DNA of 64,000 bases from Bradyrhizobium septentrionale (GCF_011516645.4 NZ_CP088285.1:6900501-6964500); one strand, 5' to 3'. Positions 16,500-26,243 are shown, counted from the stretch's first letter. Translations and numbers: made by a program. The notes: a model not told the origin generated them from the sequence alone.

Positions 16500-16564
16500 T
16501 TTAGAACAGTTATTAGAACGCTTAAAAACTAGAGTTTAGAACGATTTCAAAGCGCAGATTAGAA
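16500..16564 (+). promoter_or_regulatory. Four phased TTAGAA direct repeats upstream of the TonB receptor gene
   Basis: TTAGAA occurs at 16501, 16513, 16536 and 16559. Start-to-start spacings are 12, 23 and 23 bases, close to one and two helical turns, so all copies would face the same side of the DNA. Three continue as TTAGAAC. The motif resembles a half-site of the rhizobial iron control element bound by Irr (TTTAGAA with a dyad TTCTAAA, from memory). It lies 140-204 bases upstream of the receptor start. Iron-dependent regulation is inferred. Confidence 0.55.
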
Positions 16565-16703
16565 TCGCTTTGAATTGGGGCGATTCAAACCGACTGTGGC
16601 GCTGATCGCATTGATAAAAAAACTCACGCTCGATAACCGATGAAGACAGTTCGTCGCAGCTTCATTTCGCGAATGAACTGGATTTATCTGGGGCACGCAA
16701 AAA

Positions 16704-19259
16704 ATGAGCAATGTGAAGGCGCCGAAATCGCTGCGCTTCGATGCAGCGAACGGTTCGGCTGATGATACGGGTTATTCCGCGACGAAGGTCTCCGCGGTCG
16801 CTGGTCTGATCGCTGTGGCGTCGTTTTCGGGGGCGGAAGCGCAGCAGTCCAACCTTCCGCCGGTGAATGTCGATGCGCCGGTCGCCCGACCCAAGCCCGT
16901 CACGTCAAAGCCGACCTCGGACCAGGTGCGCGCCCGCAACGCGCTGCGCCGTGCCGCGCGCCGCAACAACCAGCAGGCGCAGCAGGCACCGGTGCCGTTT
17001 CCCAACGCCGGCGGTCTTGCCGCCGACCGCGACCCCTATGCGGATCCGGCCGCGCCGTACAAGGGCGACCGCTTGCAGGCATCCGGCAAGTTTCCCGAGC
17101 CGATCCTGAACACGCCGAGGTCGGTCACCGTGCTGACCAAGGACGTGCTCGAAGACAAGAATGCGACCTCGCTGAAATCGGCTATCCTGTCGACGGCCGG
17201 CGTCACGCTCGGCACGGGCGAGGGCGGCAACGCCTTCGGCGACCGCTTCTTCATCCGCGGCTTCGATGCGCGCAACGATATCTTCATCGACGGTGTCCGC
17301 GACGCCGGCGTCAGCGTCCGCGAGAACTTCTTCACCGAGCAGGTCGAGATCCTGCGCGGCCCGGGCTCTTCCTTTGCAGGACGCGGCACCACCGGCGGCG
17401 CGATCAACATCGTCACCAAGCAGGCGACGACGGGGGGGAGCTTCTACAACATGGACACCACGTTCGGCAGCGATCGCACCAAGCGAGTGGTGCTCGATGT
17501 CAACCAGGTGATCAGCCCGACGCTGGCGATCCGCGCCGGCGGCCTGTTCCAGGATGCCGGCGTCGCCGGCCGCAGCTACGTTACCGACAATCGCGATGGC
17601 GGCTTCGTCGCGGCGAACTGGAAGCCGGTCGATGCGGTCAAGATCACCGGCAACTACATCCACACCGAGCTCACCGGCATTCCGGATTTTGGCGTGCCGT
17701 ATTATCGGCCGAGCACCGCGAGCACGGCCGGCGGCCCGTTCCCGGATTTCGGTGTCAACCGCAACAATTTCTACGGCTTCGTCAATCGCGACTTCTTCAG
17801 GACCGGGCAGGACATCGGCACGATCAATGCCGAGGTCCAGATCACGCCGGACCTCATGATCAGCAACAAGATCCGGGAATCGCGTTCGACCCAGAAATAC
17901 ATCGGCACGCTGCCTGAATCGCCGACGCTGGCCGCGGGCGCGCCGTTCACGGCGTATACGCTCAGCGCCAATCCGCAGAGCCGCTTCCAGGTCACCGACG
18001 TGTTCGCCAACCAGACCGAGGCGACCTACAAGTCGGTCGACGGGCTTGGCTTCAAGCACACGACGACGGCGGGCGTCGAATACGACAACGAGCGGTCCTC
18101 GATTGACAGCTTCACCGGCCTGAGCTCCGAAATCACCACCGGCACATCGTCGTTCACGGGCAGCGGTTCGCTCTCCGGCGTCAGCGTCTTCAACCCGCAA
18201 TTCACAAATCAGCCGTTCGGAATACCGTCGCTGGCGGGAAGGCCGACCAAGATCGGCATCGACACCGTGAGCGGATACGTCATGGATTCCGCCAACTACA
18301 ACGACTTCGTCATCCTCAATGGCGGCGTCCGTTACGACGACTACAAGATCAACACGTCCGCATTCGCGACCAATGGTACCCTCGGCCAGCAGTCGGCCGA
18401 GTTCGGGATGCCGAACTTCAACCTCGGCCTCACCCTGAAGCCGCTCCCGAACGGCAGCGTCTATGCAGCCTACGCGACCTCGTCCAACCCTGTCGGCGCC
18501 GAGTTCGACGGCACCAGCACCGCCTATGGCGGCATCAATCCCAACCTTCCCGGCGGCAACACCCAGATCTTCGGGCCGGAAAAGAACAAGGCCATCGAGG
18601 TCGGCACCAAGTGGGAGCTGTTTGATCGCCACTTGCTGGTCACGGCGGCGCTGTTCCAGACCGAGAAGGAAAACGCGCGCGAAGCGCAGAATGTCAACAA
18701 CGCAGCCGCGGCTTCAGCGCTCGGATGCACCTATCCAGCCGGAACGGCCGGCAACATCTCCTGCATCACGGCGGGCGCCGCCTACCGTATCCGCGGCATC
18801 GATCTCGGCGTCGGCGGCAAGATCACCGACAAATGGAGCGTGTTCGGTGGACTCGTGCTGATGCAGTCAGTCGTGACGAAGTCGCTGGCGCCGCCGGCCA
18901 ACACGATCCTGTACTCCAGCAACGTCGGATTGCCGCTCGCCAACGTCGCGCCTCAGTCGTTCAGCATGCTGACGAAGTACCAACTCACCGACATGTGGGA
19001 GCTCGGCGGGCAGGCGGTGTACCGCTCGAAGGTGTACGGCGGCACGCTGCTCGCGGCGAACCAGGGCACGTCGATCCCGAGCTATTGGCGCTTCGACGCC
19101 TTCGCCGAGGCGAAGATCGACAAGAACTGGACCATGAAGCTGTTCGTCAACAACATCTTCGACAAGCGCTACTACGACGCGTTGTACCAGAGCGCAGCGC
19201 CGTTCGTGCTCGAAGCTCCAGGACGCGCCGCGTATCTGGTTGTTTCTGCGCGTTACTGA
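16704..19259 (+). CDS. TonB-dependent siderophore receptor (Fiu/CirA-like)
   Basis: This 851-residue outer-membrane receptor has a long N-terminal export signal (cleavage probably after GAEA near residue 48), a Pro/Arg-rich linker, then the plug domain ([40 protein letters not shown]). A 22-strand barrel follows and ends in the aromatic C-terminal AYLVVSARY needed for outer-membrane insertion. The plug motifs and the PiuC-like hydroxylase next door point to ferric catecholate-type siderophores. It heads a cluster with piuC, exbB, exbD and tonB, so receptor and energising complex are encoded together. The TTAGAA array upstream suggests iron-responsive control. Confidence 0.94.
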   Translation: MSNVKAPKSLRFDAANGSADDTGYSATKVSAVAGLIAVASFSGAEAQQSNLPPVNVDAPVARPKPVTSKPTSDQVRARNALRRAARRNNQQAQQAPVPFPNAGGLAADRDPYADPAAPYKGDRLQASGKFPEPILNTPRSVTVLTKDVLEDKNATSLKSAILSTAGVTLGTGEGGNAFGDRFFIRGFDARNDIFIDGVRDAGVSVRENFFTEQVEILRGPGSSFAGRGTTGGAINIVTKQATTGGSFYNMDTTFGSDRTKRVVLDVNQVISPTLAIRAGGLFQDAGVAGRSYVTDNRDGGFVAANWKPVDAVKITGNYIHTELTGIPDFGVPYYRPSTASTAGGPFPDFGVNRNNFYGFVNRDFFRTGQDIGTINAEVQITPDLMISNKIRESRSTQKYIGTLPESPTLAAGAPFTAYTLSANPQSRFQVTDVFANQTEATYKSVDGLGFKHTTTAGVEYDNERSSIDSFTGLSSEITTGTSSFTGSGSLSGVSVFNPQFTNQPFGIPSLAGRPTKIGIDTVSGYVMDSANYNDFVILNGGVRYDDYKINTSAFATNGTLGQQSAEFGMPNFNLGLTLKPLPNGSVYAAYATSSNPVGAEFDGTSTAYGGINPNLPGGNTQIFGPEKNKAIEVGTKWELFDRHLLVTAALFQTEKENAREAQNVNNAAAASALGCTYPAGTAGNISCITAGAAYRIRGIDLGVGGKITDKWSVFGGLVLMQSVVTKSLAPPANTILYSSNVGLPLANVAPQSFSMLTKYQLTDMWELGGQAVYRSKVYGGTLLAANQGTSIPSYWRFDAFAEAKIDKNWTMKLFVNNIFDKRYYDALYQSAAPFVLEAPGRAAYLVVSARY

Positions 19260-19279
19260 CGGAGGCTTCGCGGCGGAAG

Positions 19280-19969
19280 ATGCTGGTCTGTGTTCCCAAC
19301 GTATTGAGCAAGGCTGATGTGGCGGACTTCCGCCGCATCATGGATGCCAGCGGATGGGAGGACGGCCGCTCGACCGCCGGTGCTGCTTCCGCGCTGGTCA
19401 AGCGCAACGAGCAGCTGCCGCCCGACAGCGAGGTCGCGCGGCAGCTTGGCAACCGGATCCTGAGCGCGCTGTCGGCAAGCCCGCGCTTCATCTCGGCGGC
19501 GATCCCGCTTAGAATCTTTCCACCCTTGTTCAACCGCTATGCCGCAAGCGACGGGCACCATTTCGGCCTGCATGTCGACAATGCGGTGCGCGGCGACAAG
19601 CTGACGGGCCTGCGGATCCGCACCGACCTCTCGGTCACGCTGTTTTTATCGGAGCCGGAGGACTACGATGGCGGCGAGCTTGTGATCGAGGATCTCTACG
19701 GATCGCACGAAATCAAGCTGCCGGCAGGCGATCTGGTGGTTTATCCTGCTTCTAGCTTGCATCTGGTCACGCCGGTCACCCGGGGTACCCGGGTTGCGTC
19801 TTTTTTCTGGCTGCAGAGCATGGTACGGGATGCACACGTGCGCAGCCTGATCTTCGATCTCGATACGGCGATCCAGGCTCTGGTGGAGCGGCTGGGGCGC
19901 GATGACCCTGAAACGGTCAAATTGACCGGCATCTATCACAACCTGATCCGTCACTGGGCTGAAGTGTAA
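19280..19969 (+). CDS. piuC: PKHD-type Fe(II)/2-oxoglutarate hydroxylase (PiuC/YbiX family)
   Basis: The 229-residue dioxygenase carries the facial triad His98-x-Asp100 (HVD in FGLHVDNAV) and His161, with Arg171 as the 2-oxoglutarate anchor. N-terminal landmarks are the [11 protein letters not shown] helix and [10 protein letters not shown]. The length matches YbiX/PiuC proteins (about 226). The start ATG 19280 sits 20 bases after the receptor stop with GGAGG at 19261-19265; the open frame continues upstream within the receptor gene and is not real there. PiuC homologues regularly neighbour catecholate receptors, but their physiological substrate is not established. Confidence 0.92.
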   Translation: MLVCVPNVLSKADVADFRRIMDASGWEDGRSTAGAASALVKRNEQLPPDSEVARQLGNRILSALSASPRFISAAIPLRIFPPLFNRYAASDGHHFGLHVDNAVRGDKLTGLRIRTDLSVTLFLSEPEDYDGGELVIEDLYGSHEIKLPAGDLVVYPASSLHLVTPVTRGTRVASFFWLQSMVRDAHVRSLIFDLDTAIQALVERLGRDDPETVKLTGIYHNLIRHWAEV

Positions 19970-19972
19970 CTG

Positions 19973-21058
19973 ATGATGACATCCAAGTTCCCCGCTGCAT
20001 CCGCCGTGATCGCCTCGCTGGCGATGCTGATGCTGGCCGCGCCGTCTTCGGCGCAGCAGCAAACGGCGCCTGCCGCGAAACCAGCGCCCGTGACCCAGTC
20101 TCAATTGCCTGTGGCCCAGGCGCCCGCGGCCCAACAAGCGCCCGCGGCTCAACAAGCGCCCGCGGCCCAACAGGCGCCGGCGGCCCCATCCCCAGTGGCT
20201 GCGCCGGTAGCCCCGCCGGCCTCCGCGGCACCGCAAGCCCAGGCCGCCCCGGTACCTGCCTCGGCGGCTCCGGCACCGACCGCGATCGATGCGTCGTCGG
20301 CGGCGCCCGGAGGCGGCGATGGCAAGTCGCTGAAGTCGACCGGCACCGGGCTGCGCGAATTGTCGCCGTGGAATATGTTCCTGAACGCCGACATCATCGT
20401 GAAGGCGGTGATGCTTGGCCTTGCCTTCGCGTCGCTCGTCACCTGGACGGTGTTCATCGCCAAGATGGTCGAGCTCACCGTGGCGCAGAGCAAGCTGCGT
20501 GGCGCGCTGGCCAAGATCGCTGAATCGCGCTCGCTGGCAGAAGCCCAATTCGCACTCGGCGCCAAGGGCAGCGTGCTGTCGTCGTTCATCGCGGCTGCGA
20601 TGCGCGAGGGACGTCTGTCGGCGGGGATCTCCAGCGACAGCGGCATCAAGGAGCGTGCCGCGTCGAGCTTTGCCGAGATCGTGCGCGCCGAAGCCCGCAA
20701 GATCCGCATCGGCATGGGCCTGCTCGCGACCATCGGCGCGACGTCGCCCTTCGTCGGCCTGTTCGGTACCGTCTGGGGCATCATGAACAGCTTCATCGGC
20801 ATCTCGAAGTCGCAGACCACGAATCTTGCCGTGGTGGCGCCGGGCATCGCGGAAGCGCTGCTGGCAACCGCGATCGGCCTCGTCGCGGCGATCCCGGCCG
20901 TGATCATCTACAACCATTTCTCGCGTGTCACGAAGGTCTATCTCGAGCTCGTCAACCGCGCCTCGGGTGCGGCCGGACGTCTGTTGTCGCGCGATCTCGA
21001 TCGCACCCATGGCAGCGTTCCGCTCGGCACGCATGCGCGCGCCGCGGCGGCGGAGTAG
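19973..21058 (+). CDS. exbB: TonB-system energiser ExbB
   Basis: This 361-residue inner-membrane protein of the ExbB/TolQ proton channel has an N-terminal signal-like helix (residues 8-24, ending PSSAQQ), then an unusually long Ala/Pro/Gln-rich periplasmic segment (about 25-110) with three exact six-residue repeats APAAQQ at residues 50-67. The MotA/TolQ/ExbB domain then has three transmembrane helices, including GLFGTVWGIMNSF. With ExbD it converts proton motive force for TonB. It begins three bases after the piuC stop; a second ATG at 19976 is equally possible. ExbD starts three bases after its stop. Confidence 0.95.
   Translation: MMTSKFPAASAVIASLAMLMLAAPSSAQQQTAPAAKPAPVTQSQLPVAQAPAAQQAPAAQQAPAAQQAPAAPSPVAAPVAPPASAAPQAQAAPVPASAAPAPTAIDASSAAPGGGDGKSLKSTGTGLRELSPWNMFLNADIIVKAVMLGLAFASLVTWTVFIAKMVELTVAQSKLRGALAKIAESRSLAEAQFALGAKGSVLSSFIAAAMREGRLSAGISSDSGIKERAASSFAEIVRAEARKIRIGMGLLATIGATSPFVGLFGTVWGIMNSFIGISKSQTTNLAVVAPGIAEALLATAIGLVAAIPAVIIYNHFSRVTKVYLELVNRASGAAGRLLSRDLDRTHGSVPLGTHARAAAAE
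20120..20173 (+). repeat. Three 18-bp tandem repeats inside exbB
   Basis: Units at 20120-20137, 20138-20155 and 20156-20173 are nearly identical, and each encodes APAAQQ. They lie in the flexible periplasmic linker. Because the unit is a multiple of three, copy-number slippage would lengthen or shorten the linker without breaking the frame. Confidence 0.85.
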
Positions 21059-21061
21059 GCG

Positions 21062-21529
21062 ATGTCAGTCTCGATCTCCGAGAACGATGGCGACGACGAT
21101 TTCGCGGAATCCCACGAGATCAACGTCACGCCGTTCATCGACGTGATGCTGGTGCTGCTGATCATCTTCATGGTGGCGGCGCCGCTCTCGACCGTCGACT
21201 TGCCGATCGATCTGCCGACCTCCAGCGCGACGCCGCAGAAGAAGCCGGACAAGCCGACCTATGTCAGCATCAAGCCGGACCTGACGCTGGCGATCGGGGA
21301 GAATTCGGTGAAGCGCGCCGACCTGGTCAATGCGCTGGATGCGGTGCCCGAGATGAGCAGGGACAAGTATGTGTTCGTGCGTGCCGACCGTGTCGTGCCC
21401 TATGGCGAGCTGATGGGCGTGATGGAGCTGCTGCGCGCTGGCGGCTACACGCGGGTCAAGCTCGTCACGCTCGAGGGCGTTCCGGGAGCGCCCGCGGAAC
21501 CGCAGGCCGCCGAGCCGGCCAAACCCTGA
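21062..21529 (+). CDS. exbD: TonB-system protein ExbD
   Basis: The 155-residue protein has a short cytoplasmic acidic N-terminus, one transmembrane helix starting VTPFIDVMLVLL, and a periplasmic domain. Asp27 at the head of the helix corresponds to the protonatable aspartate essential in ExbD. It forms the proton channel with ExbB and drives TonB. It sits between exbB (three-base gap) and tonB (13-base gap), clearly one operon. A Pro/Ala/Glu-rich tail follows the conserved domain. Confidence 0.95.
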   Translation: MSVSISENDGDDDFAESHEINVTPFIDVMLVLLIIFMVAAPLSTVDLPIDLPTSSATPQKKPDKPTYVSIKPDLTLAIGENSVKRADLVNALDAVPEMSRDKYVFVRADRVVPYGELMGVMELLRAGGYTRVKLVTLEGVPGAPAEPQAAEPAKP

Positions 21530-21542
21530 CGGGCGAACGACG

Positions 21543-22334
21543 ATGTCCACCAACCCCGATCTCGATCTGCGGACGTCCAAGCGGCTCTGGGTGATCGCCG
21601 CGGTGACGGCGGTCGGGCTGCATCTGGGCGGCGCGGCGCTGGCGCTGACCAATTTACGCGACGACGGCGACGAGGGCCTTGGCGCTGCCGGCGCGGAATA
21701 TGCCGTCGAGCTTGCCTCCCCGGATGTGCCTGAGGAAGCCGCACCGCCCGGAGCGCCGGCCGACGAGCAGCAGGCCGTGCAGGAGATGACCCAGCAGAAG
21801 GCGGAGGTCAAGGATACCGACCTGCCGCAGGCCCAGCCGATGGAGGCCGACGACCCCGATCGCGTCGTCACCGAGGACAACAGCAAGAAGCAGAAGGAGG
21901 AGGAGGCCAAGGTCGCCAAGGTCGAGACCAGCGCTCAGGAGGCTCAGCAGGCCTCGGAGCAGGCGGCGCCGACCAAGCTGGAAGACGCTTCGCGGCAGTC
22001 GGAGACCACCAAGGCCCCCAATCCCGGCATCGGCAAGGACAAGCTCGCGCTGACCGCCAAATGGGGCAAGAAGATCAGCGCCTATCTCGACCTGCACAAG
22101 AAATTCCCGGAGAACAAGATCAAGGATGCCAAGGTGAAGGTGGCCCTTGTGCTCAACCGCGTCGGCAAGGTGCTGTCGGTCGCTGTGATGGAATCGTCGG
22201 GTGACGCCGCTTATGACGACGCGGCGGTCTCGATGGTGCACCGTTCAGATCCGGTGCCGGCGCCCCCGGCCGACCTGACCGACGATCAGTTCTCCTTCAG
22301 CCTCGACGTCAAGTTCAACAAGCCGAAGAAGTAG
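21543..22334 (+). CDS. tonB: Energy transducer TonB
   Basis: The 263-residue protein has an N-terminal membrane anchor (RLWVIAAVTAVGLHLGGAAL), a long charged/Ala/Glu/Lys-rich periplasmic spacer (about residues 50-165) and a C-terminal TonB domain (KVKVALVLNRVGKVLSVAVM, then VSMVHRSDPVPAPP). It spans the periplasm to transmit energy from ExbBD to the receptor encoded at 16704. It is the last gene of the iron-uptake operon, and its stop faces the convergent livK-type gene across a repeat-rich interval. The linker is KE/EA-rich rather than the usual proline-rich one, a common variation in alphaproteobacteria. Confidence 0.92.
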   Translation: MSTNPDLDLRTSKRLWVIAAVTAVGLHLGGAALALTNLRDDGDEGLGAAGAEYAVELASPDVPEEAAPPGAPADEQQAVQEMTQQKAEVKDTDLPQAQPMEADDPDRVVTEDNSKKQKEEEAKVAKVETSAQEAQQASEQAAPTKLEDASRQSETTKAPNPGIGKDKLALTAKWGKKISAYLDLHKKFPENKIKDAKVKVALVLNRVGKVLSVAVMESSGDAAYDDAAVSMVHRSDPVPAPPADLTDDQFSFSLDVKFNKPKK

Positions 22335-22364
22335 CGGGACGACTCGCGATACGATCGCAAGGCT

Positions 22365-22545
22365 TCGTCATCCCGGGGCGCGACGAAGTCGCGAGCCCGG
22401 AATCCATTTCACCATTGAATACGACGCGAAGTCGCGCAGGGCGGGTTAGCGACAGCGTCACCCGCCATTCTTTTTCGACGAGCGGCGGACTACGCTTCCG
22501 CCTTCGCTCGTCGAGCTACGGCGGACGAGTCGCTAATCCCCCTAC
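22365..22545. repeat. Mosaic of palindromic repeats between convergent tonB and binding-protein genes
   Basis: Two inverted repeats are clear: CGCGAC-GAA-GTCGCG (22379-22393), nested in CCGGG/CCCGG arms, and GGCGGGT/ACCCGCC (22440-22466). A further segment up to about 22545 has GACGAG and CGGCGGA repeats. The style matches dispersed intergenic palindromes of Bradyrhizobium genomes. As both flanking genes end here, it may also terminate transcription from both sides. Confidence 0.5.
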
Positions 22546-22558
22546 ACAGCTGCAGCGC

Positions 22559-23779
22559 TCAGCTTTTCTTCACCAGCGGGCAGACGCTCTTCTCGAGCGG
22601 CAAAAAGGCTTCATCGGCGGGGATGGTGGCGACCAGCTTGTAATAGTCCCACGGATACTTTGACTCCTGTGGCTTCTTCACCTCGAACAGATAGGCGGGG
22701 TGGATCTTGCGGCCGTCGATGCGGATCGAACCCTTGCCGAACAGCGGATCGTCGGTCGGCAGCTCCTTCATCTTGGCGACCACGGCACGGCCGTCATGCG
22801 GATTGCCGCCGAGCGCCTCCAGTGCCTTGAAATAATGGATCAGCGACGAATACACGCCGGCCTGCACCATGGTCGGCGGGTTCTTCTTGAAGCGCTCCAT
22901 GAACCGCTTGGTGAAGGCGCGGGTCTGATCGTTCAGATCCCAGTAGAAAGTTTCGGTGAAGTTCAGGCCCTGCGCGACGTTGAGGCCGAGCGCGTTGACG
23001 TCGGTCAGGAACATCAGCATGCCCGCCAGCTTCTGGCCGCCGGCGACGATGCCGAACTCGGCCGCCTGCTTGATCGCATTGGTGGTGTCGCCGCCGGCAT
23101 TGGCCAGGCCGACGATCTTGGCCTTCGAGCTCTGCGCCTGCAGCAGGAAGGACGAGAAGTCGGCGTTGTTGAGCGGATGCTTGACGCTGCCGAGCACCTT
23201 GCCGCCATTCGCGGTGACGACCGCCGCGGTGTCGCGCTCGAGCGCCTGGCCGAACGCGTAGTCCGCGGTGAGGAAGAACCAGGTGTCGCCGCCGGACTTC
23301 ACCAGCGCCTTGCCGGTGCCGTTGGCCAGCATGTAGGTGTCGTAGACCCAGTGCACCGTGTTCGGCGAGCACTGCGCGCCGGTCAGGTCCGATGATGCCG
23401 AGCCCGAGTTCAGGTTGACGACGTTCTTCTCCTTGGCGAGGTTGGCAATCGCAAGCCCGACGCCCGAGCTTGCGAGATCGACAAACACGTCGACCTTCTC
23501 GACGTCGATCCACTGCTTGCCGATGTTGACGCCGACGTCGGGCTTGTTCTGGTGATCGGCCGAAATCACATCGATCTTCCAGCCCTTGGCGAGCAATCCG
23601 GAATCCTCGATCGCCATCTGCGCCGCCACCGTCGAGCCGGGACCGCCGATGTCCTGATAAAGACCGGACTGATCGCCGAGGCTGCCGACCCGGACAACCT
23701 TGTCCATGGTCTGCGCCGACGCGCTGCCTGCGAGCACGAGGCTCGTGGTCATGACCAGGGCTGCAATGGAACGCTTCAT
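22559..23779 (-). CDS. Branched-chain amino acid-type ABC transporter substrate-binding protein (LivK family)
   Basis: This 406-residue periplasmic binding protein (Peripla_BP_6) has a signal peptide (MKRSIAALVMTTSLVLAGS, cleavage after ASA) and the family start VRVGSLGDQSGLYQDIGGPG. Conserved Cys residues occur in AQCSPNT and near the C-terminus. The start is ATG 23777-23779, preceded by GGAGG; the frame is open further upstream without a start signal. No permease or ATPase genes adjoin it, so this is an orphan binding protein that must use a transporter encoded elsewhere. Many homologues bind aromatic or aliphatic acids rather than amino acids, so the ligand is open. Confidence 0.9.
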   Translation of the reverse strand: MKRSIAALVMTTSLVLAGSASAQTMDKVVRVGSLGDQSGLYQDIGGPGSTVAAQMAIEDSGLLAKGWKIDVISADHQNKPDVGVNIGKQWIDVEKVDVFVDLASSGVGLAIANLAKEKNVVNLNSGSASSDLTGAQCSPNTVHWVYDTYMLANGTGKALVKSGGDTWFFLTADYAFGQALERDTAAVVTANGGKVLGSVKHPLNNADFSSFLLQAQSSKAKIVGLANAGGDTTNAIKQAAEFGIVAGGQKLAGMLMFLTDVNALGLNVAQGLNFTETFYWDLNDQTRAFTKRFMERFKKNPPTMVQAGVYSSLIHYFKALEALGGNPHDGRAVVAKMKELPTDDPLFGKGSIRIDGRKIHPAYLFEVKKPQESKYPWDYYKLVATIPADEAFLPLEKSVCPLVKKS

Positions 23780-23975
23780 CTTCCCTCCAGTATGATTTTG
23801 TTTTTTGAGTTCGGCATTATGCCCGGCATCGGTCGTATCGCCTAGGGCACTGGCGCGATCGGTCGCACGCGTTATTCCACGCTGCGGCGATATGAGTGGC
23901 CGGTGACGCGCGACGGGATGCCGCGGCGTCCGCGCGTCGATCATCAAAACGGGAAGGGTTGAAGCGCGGCCTGCG

Positions 23976-24404
23976 CTATTTGAAGTAGTAGCGGATCGCG
24001 ACGTAGACCACGACAAGACAGGCGAAGATCAGCGCGACCGGCATCGGGCGCTTCGCGTTCGCGTCGGAGGTGCTCACCTTCTTCGCGGGCAGGCGGCGGA
24101 ACGTGGTGACGTTGCCGGTGTCGGCGACCGGTTCGCGTGAGCGCGCTGGAACCTCCGGCGCCTTGCCGGCACCGCCCATCTCCGCATAGTAGGTGCGATA
24201 CATCTGCTGGATGGTTGCCTCACCGGCATCGGCTTCGCTCATCTGGTCCAGCAGCTTGTTGTAGATGGCGAGGAAATTCTGCGCCTCGGGCGGCAATGCG
24301 GAGGTGCCGTTCAGCTTGGCCATCATCTTCCAGGTCGCAAAGTCAGCCCGCGCGCGGGTGTCGGCGCGTCGTGCAATCAGCATATCGGCAGCTTTGATCA
24401 CCAT
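23976..24404 (-). CDS. Hypothetical protein with C-terminal membrane anchor
   Basis: The product is about 142 residues from the ATG at 24402-24404 (MVIKAADMLIARRAD). An alternative ATG at 24452 would add 16 residues; neither has an ideal Shine-Dalgarno. The body is a charged helical region, followed by a low-complexity linker and a single hydrophobic helix at the very C-terminus (PVALIFACLVVVYVAIRYYFK), so it looks tail-anchored in the inner membrane. It follows the site-2 protease gene on the same strand and may be cotranscribed. I do not recognise the family. Confidence 0.6.
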   Translation of the reverse strand: MVIKAADMLIARRADTRARADFATWKMMAKLNGTSALPPEAQNFLAIYNKLLDQMSEADAGEATIQQMYRTYYAEMGGAGKAPEVPARSREPVADTGNVTTFRRLPAKKVSTSDANAKRPMPVALIFACLVVVYVAIRYYFK

Positions 24405-24485
24405 GGCCTCGAAGCGTTCCCGTTGCCGCGCATGACCCGGACAAATGGACACCGGTTTTCCGATCGGGTCATGATCAAGCCAAGG

Positions 24486-25166
24486 CTATGTGTTTCCGGT
24501 AATGAGGAGAAGGGCATTGATCACATAGCCGGTCAGAGTTCGCAGTATCGTTGAAATAACATCAAGATTTAGGCCGATCTGCCGGCCGACCACCGGCAGC
24601 AGGATCAACAGCCCGATCAGGATCAGCATGCCGTAGGGCTCGAGCCTGGAGAGCGTGGTCGCCAGCGGCCGCGGCAACAGCCCGACCGCGACCCGGCCGC
24701 CGTCCAGCGGTGGAATCGGCATCATGTTGAAGATCGCGAGCACGATATTGATCAGGAAGGCGTTTTTCAGGTTGTCTGCGGTCCATTTTGCGGCATCGGC
24801 CGGCACCAAGGGCAGCGCGTGGAATGCCAGCGCCGCCGCGGTCGCCAGGATGATGTTGGTCACCGGGCCGGCCAACGCCACCCACACCATGTCGAGCCTG
24901 GGATGGTTGAGCTTGCGGAAGTTCACCGGAACCGGCTTGGCGTAGCCGAACAGGAACGGCGAATGCGCGAACAGCAGCATGGCCGGCAGGATCAGCGTGC
25001 CGAACGGGTCGATATGCTTCAGCGGGTTGAAGCTGACGCGGCCGAGCTGCCAGGCGGTGTCGTCGCCGAGCCGGTGCGCAACGAAGCCGTGTGCGGCTTC
25101 GTGGAAGGTGATGGCGATGAGGACCGGCAGCACCCAGACGGAGACGTCGTAGAGGGAAATGTTCAA
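24486..25166 (-). CDS. Site-2 protease family protein (M50 zinc metalloprotease)
   Basis: The 226-residue polytopic membrane protein has the zinc-binding HEAAH at residues 22-26 (His22, Glu23, His26) in the first helix and the second motif NMMPIPPLDGG (Asn147 to Asp155), whose Asp is the third zinc ligand. A conserved NPLKHIDPFGT follows the first helix. It lacks PDZ and CBS domains, so it belongs to the short group-III type of intramembrane protease. Its substrates are unknown. Downstream on the same strand is the small tail-anchored protein gene, a possible partner by position only. Confidence 0.9.
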   Translation of the reverse strand: MNISLYDVSVWVLPVLIAITFHEAAHGFVAHRLGDDTAWQLGRVSFNPLKHIDPFGTLILPAMLLFAHSPFLFGYAKPVPVNFRKLNHPRLDMVWVALAGPVTNIILATAAALAFHALPLVPADAAKWTADNLKNAFLINIVLAIFNMMPIPPLDGGRVAVGLLPRPLATTLSRLEPYGMLILIGLLILLPVVGRQIGLNLDVISTILRTLTGYVINALLLITGNT

Positions 25167-25265
25167 ATGCGTGCCGCCTCGGGTTTGCTTGTCGGGTTCG
25201 CTTGGACCGGACCGTCAGGCTAGCACGGATTCGCCAAGAACCTGGCTGGCAGGCGTTGCCGCAGG

Positions 25266-26180
25266 TCAGCGCGCGTCCGGAGCGACGGCCGGCTCGGCCA
25301 CGTGCGCCTGTTGCGGCTGTGTGGTGGCGATCCAGATGCCGGCGAAGACGGTGAGGATGCCGGCCGTCAGATTCCAGCTCAGCGGTTCGCCGAGCAGGAC
25401 GGCGCCGACCAGCGAGGCCGCGATCGGATTGACGGTGACGGAAATTGCCACCCGGGTCGGCGTCGTCCGCTCCAGCGCGAAGGCCCAGAGATAGAAGGTG
25501 AGTGCTGCGCCGAAGGCGCCGAGATAGATCGCGCCGAACCATTGCGGTGCGCCGAAATCGGCAACCGGCGCAAAGCTGCCGCGCACGAGCGAGGCGCTGA
25601 TGAGGACCGCGGCCCCGGCCGCCATGGCGAGTGTGGTGAAGAGGATCGGGCCGGAGCGGCGGATGAAGGGTTTTGACCAGATGCTGTAGAGCGCCATGCA
25701 CAACGCGGCCGCGACCATCAGCAGGTCGCCGCGTCAGGCGCCCACGGGCGCCGTGGCGAGGCCGGAGAGCAGCGCCAGCGAGACGCCCAGGATCGTGACC
25801 AGCACGCCTGCGGTCTTGCGTGCGGTCAGCGGCTCGGCACCGAGCGCAGCGCCGACCAGCATCGTCAGCAGCGGCAGGGTCGAGAGCGCGAGCGCGCCGC
25901 GCGCGGCGGTCGTGAAGATCAGCGAAGCGTTGAACAGGATCGGAAACGCCGCAAAGAACAACAGGCCGAGGCCGGCCACGCCGGGCCAGTCACGCCGCCG
26001 TGGCCAGCTCCGACGCAGCAACAGCGCCAGCGGCAGCAGCAGCAAGACGCCCATGCCGAAGCGGAACGAGCCGATCGCCAGCGGATCGATGGCGTCGACC
26101 AGATACCGCGTCGCCCCGATCGAGGTGCCGCCGAGCGCACTCGACAGCACCGCCGCCAACACCCCAGAGATCTCGCCCAT
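25266..26180 (-). pseudogene. EamA/DMT family transporter interrupted by an in-frame TGA
   Basis: Read from ATG 26178-26180, the first 148 codons encode the first EamA repeat of a ten-helix drug/metabolite transporter (MGEISGVLAAV to LATAPVGA). A TGA at 25734-25736 then stops translation. Without any frame change the next codons give RGDLLMVAAALCMALYSIWS, the start of the second EamA repeat, running to the stop at 25266-25268. A single TGG-to-TGA change (Trp to stop) would explain this, as a Trp before RGDLL is usual in such proteins. It could be a true nonsense mutation, a sequencing error, or translation as two half-transporters (internal ATG 25718). Confidence 0.8.
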
Positions 26181-26243
26181 GCCGTTCGCCCCCGGTTTCG
26201 CTTGCGCAATCTAGGGAAGCGGCGATAATCAGGAAATCGAATA

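Noticed and set aside
16905..18632. 575-codon open frame on the minus strand
   Set aside because: Antisense to the TonB receptor gene; repetitive Arg/Val/Asp composition without domains.
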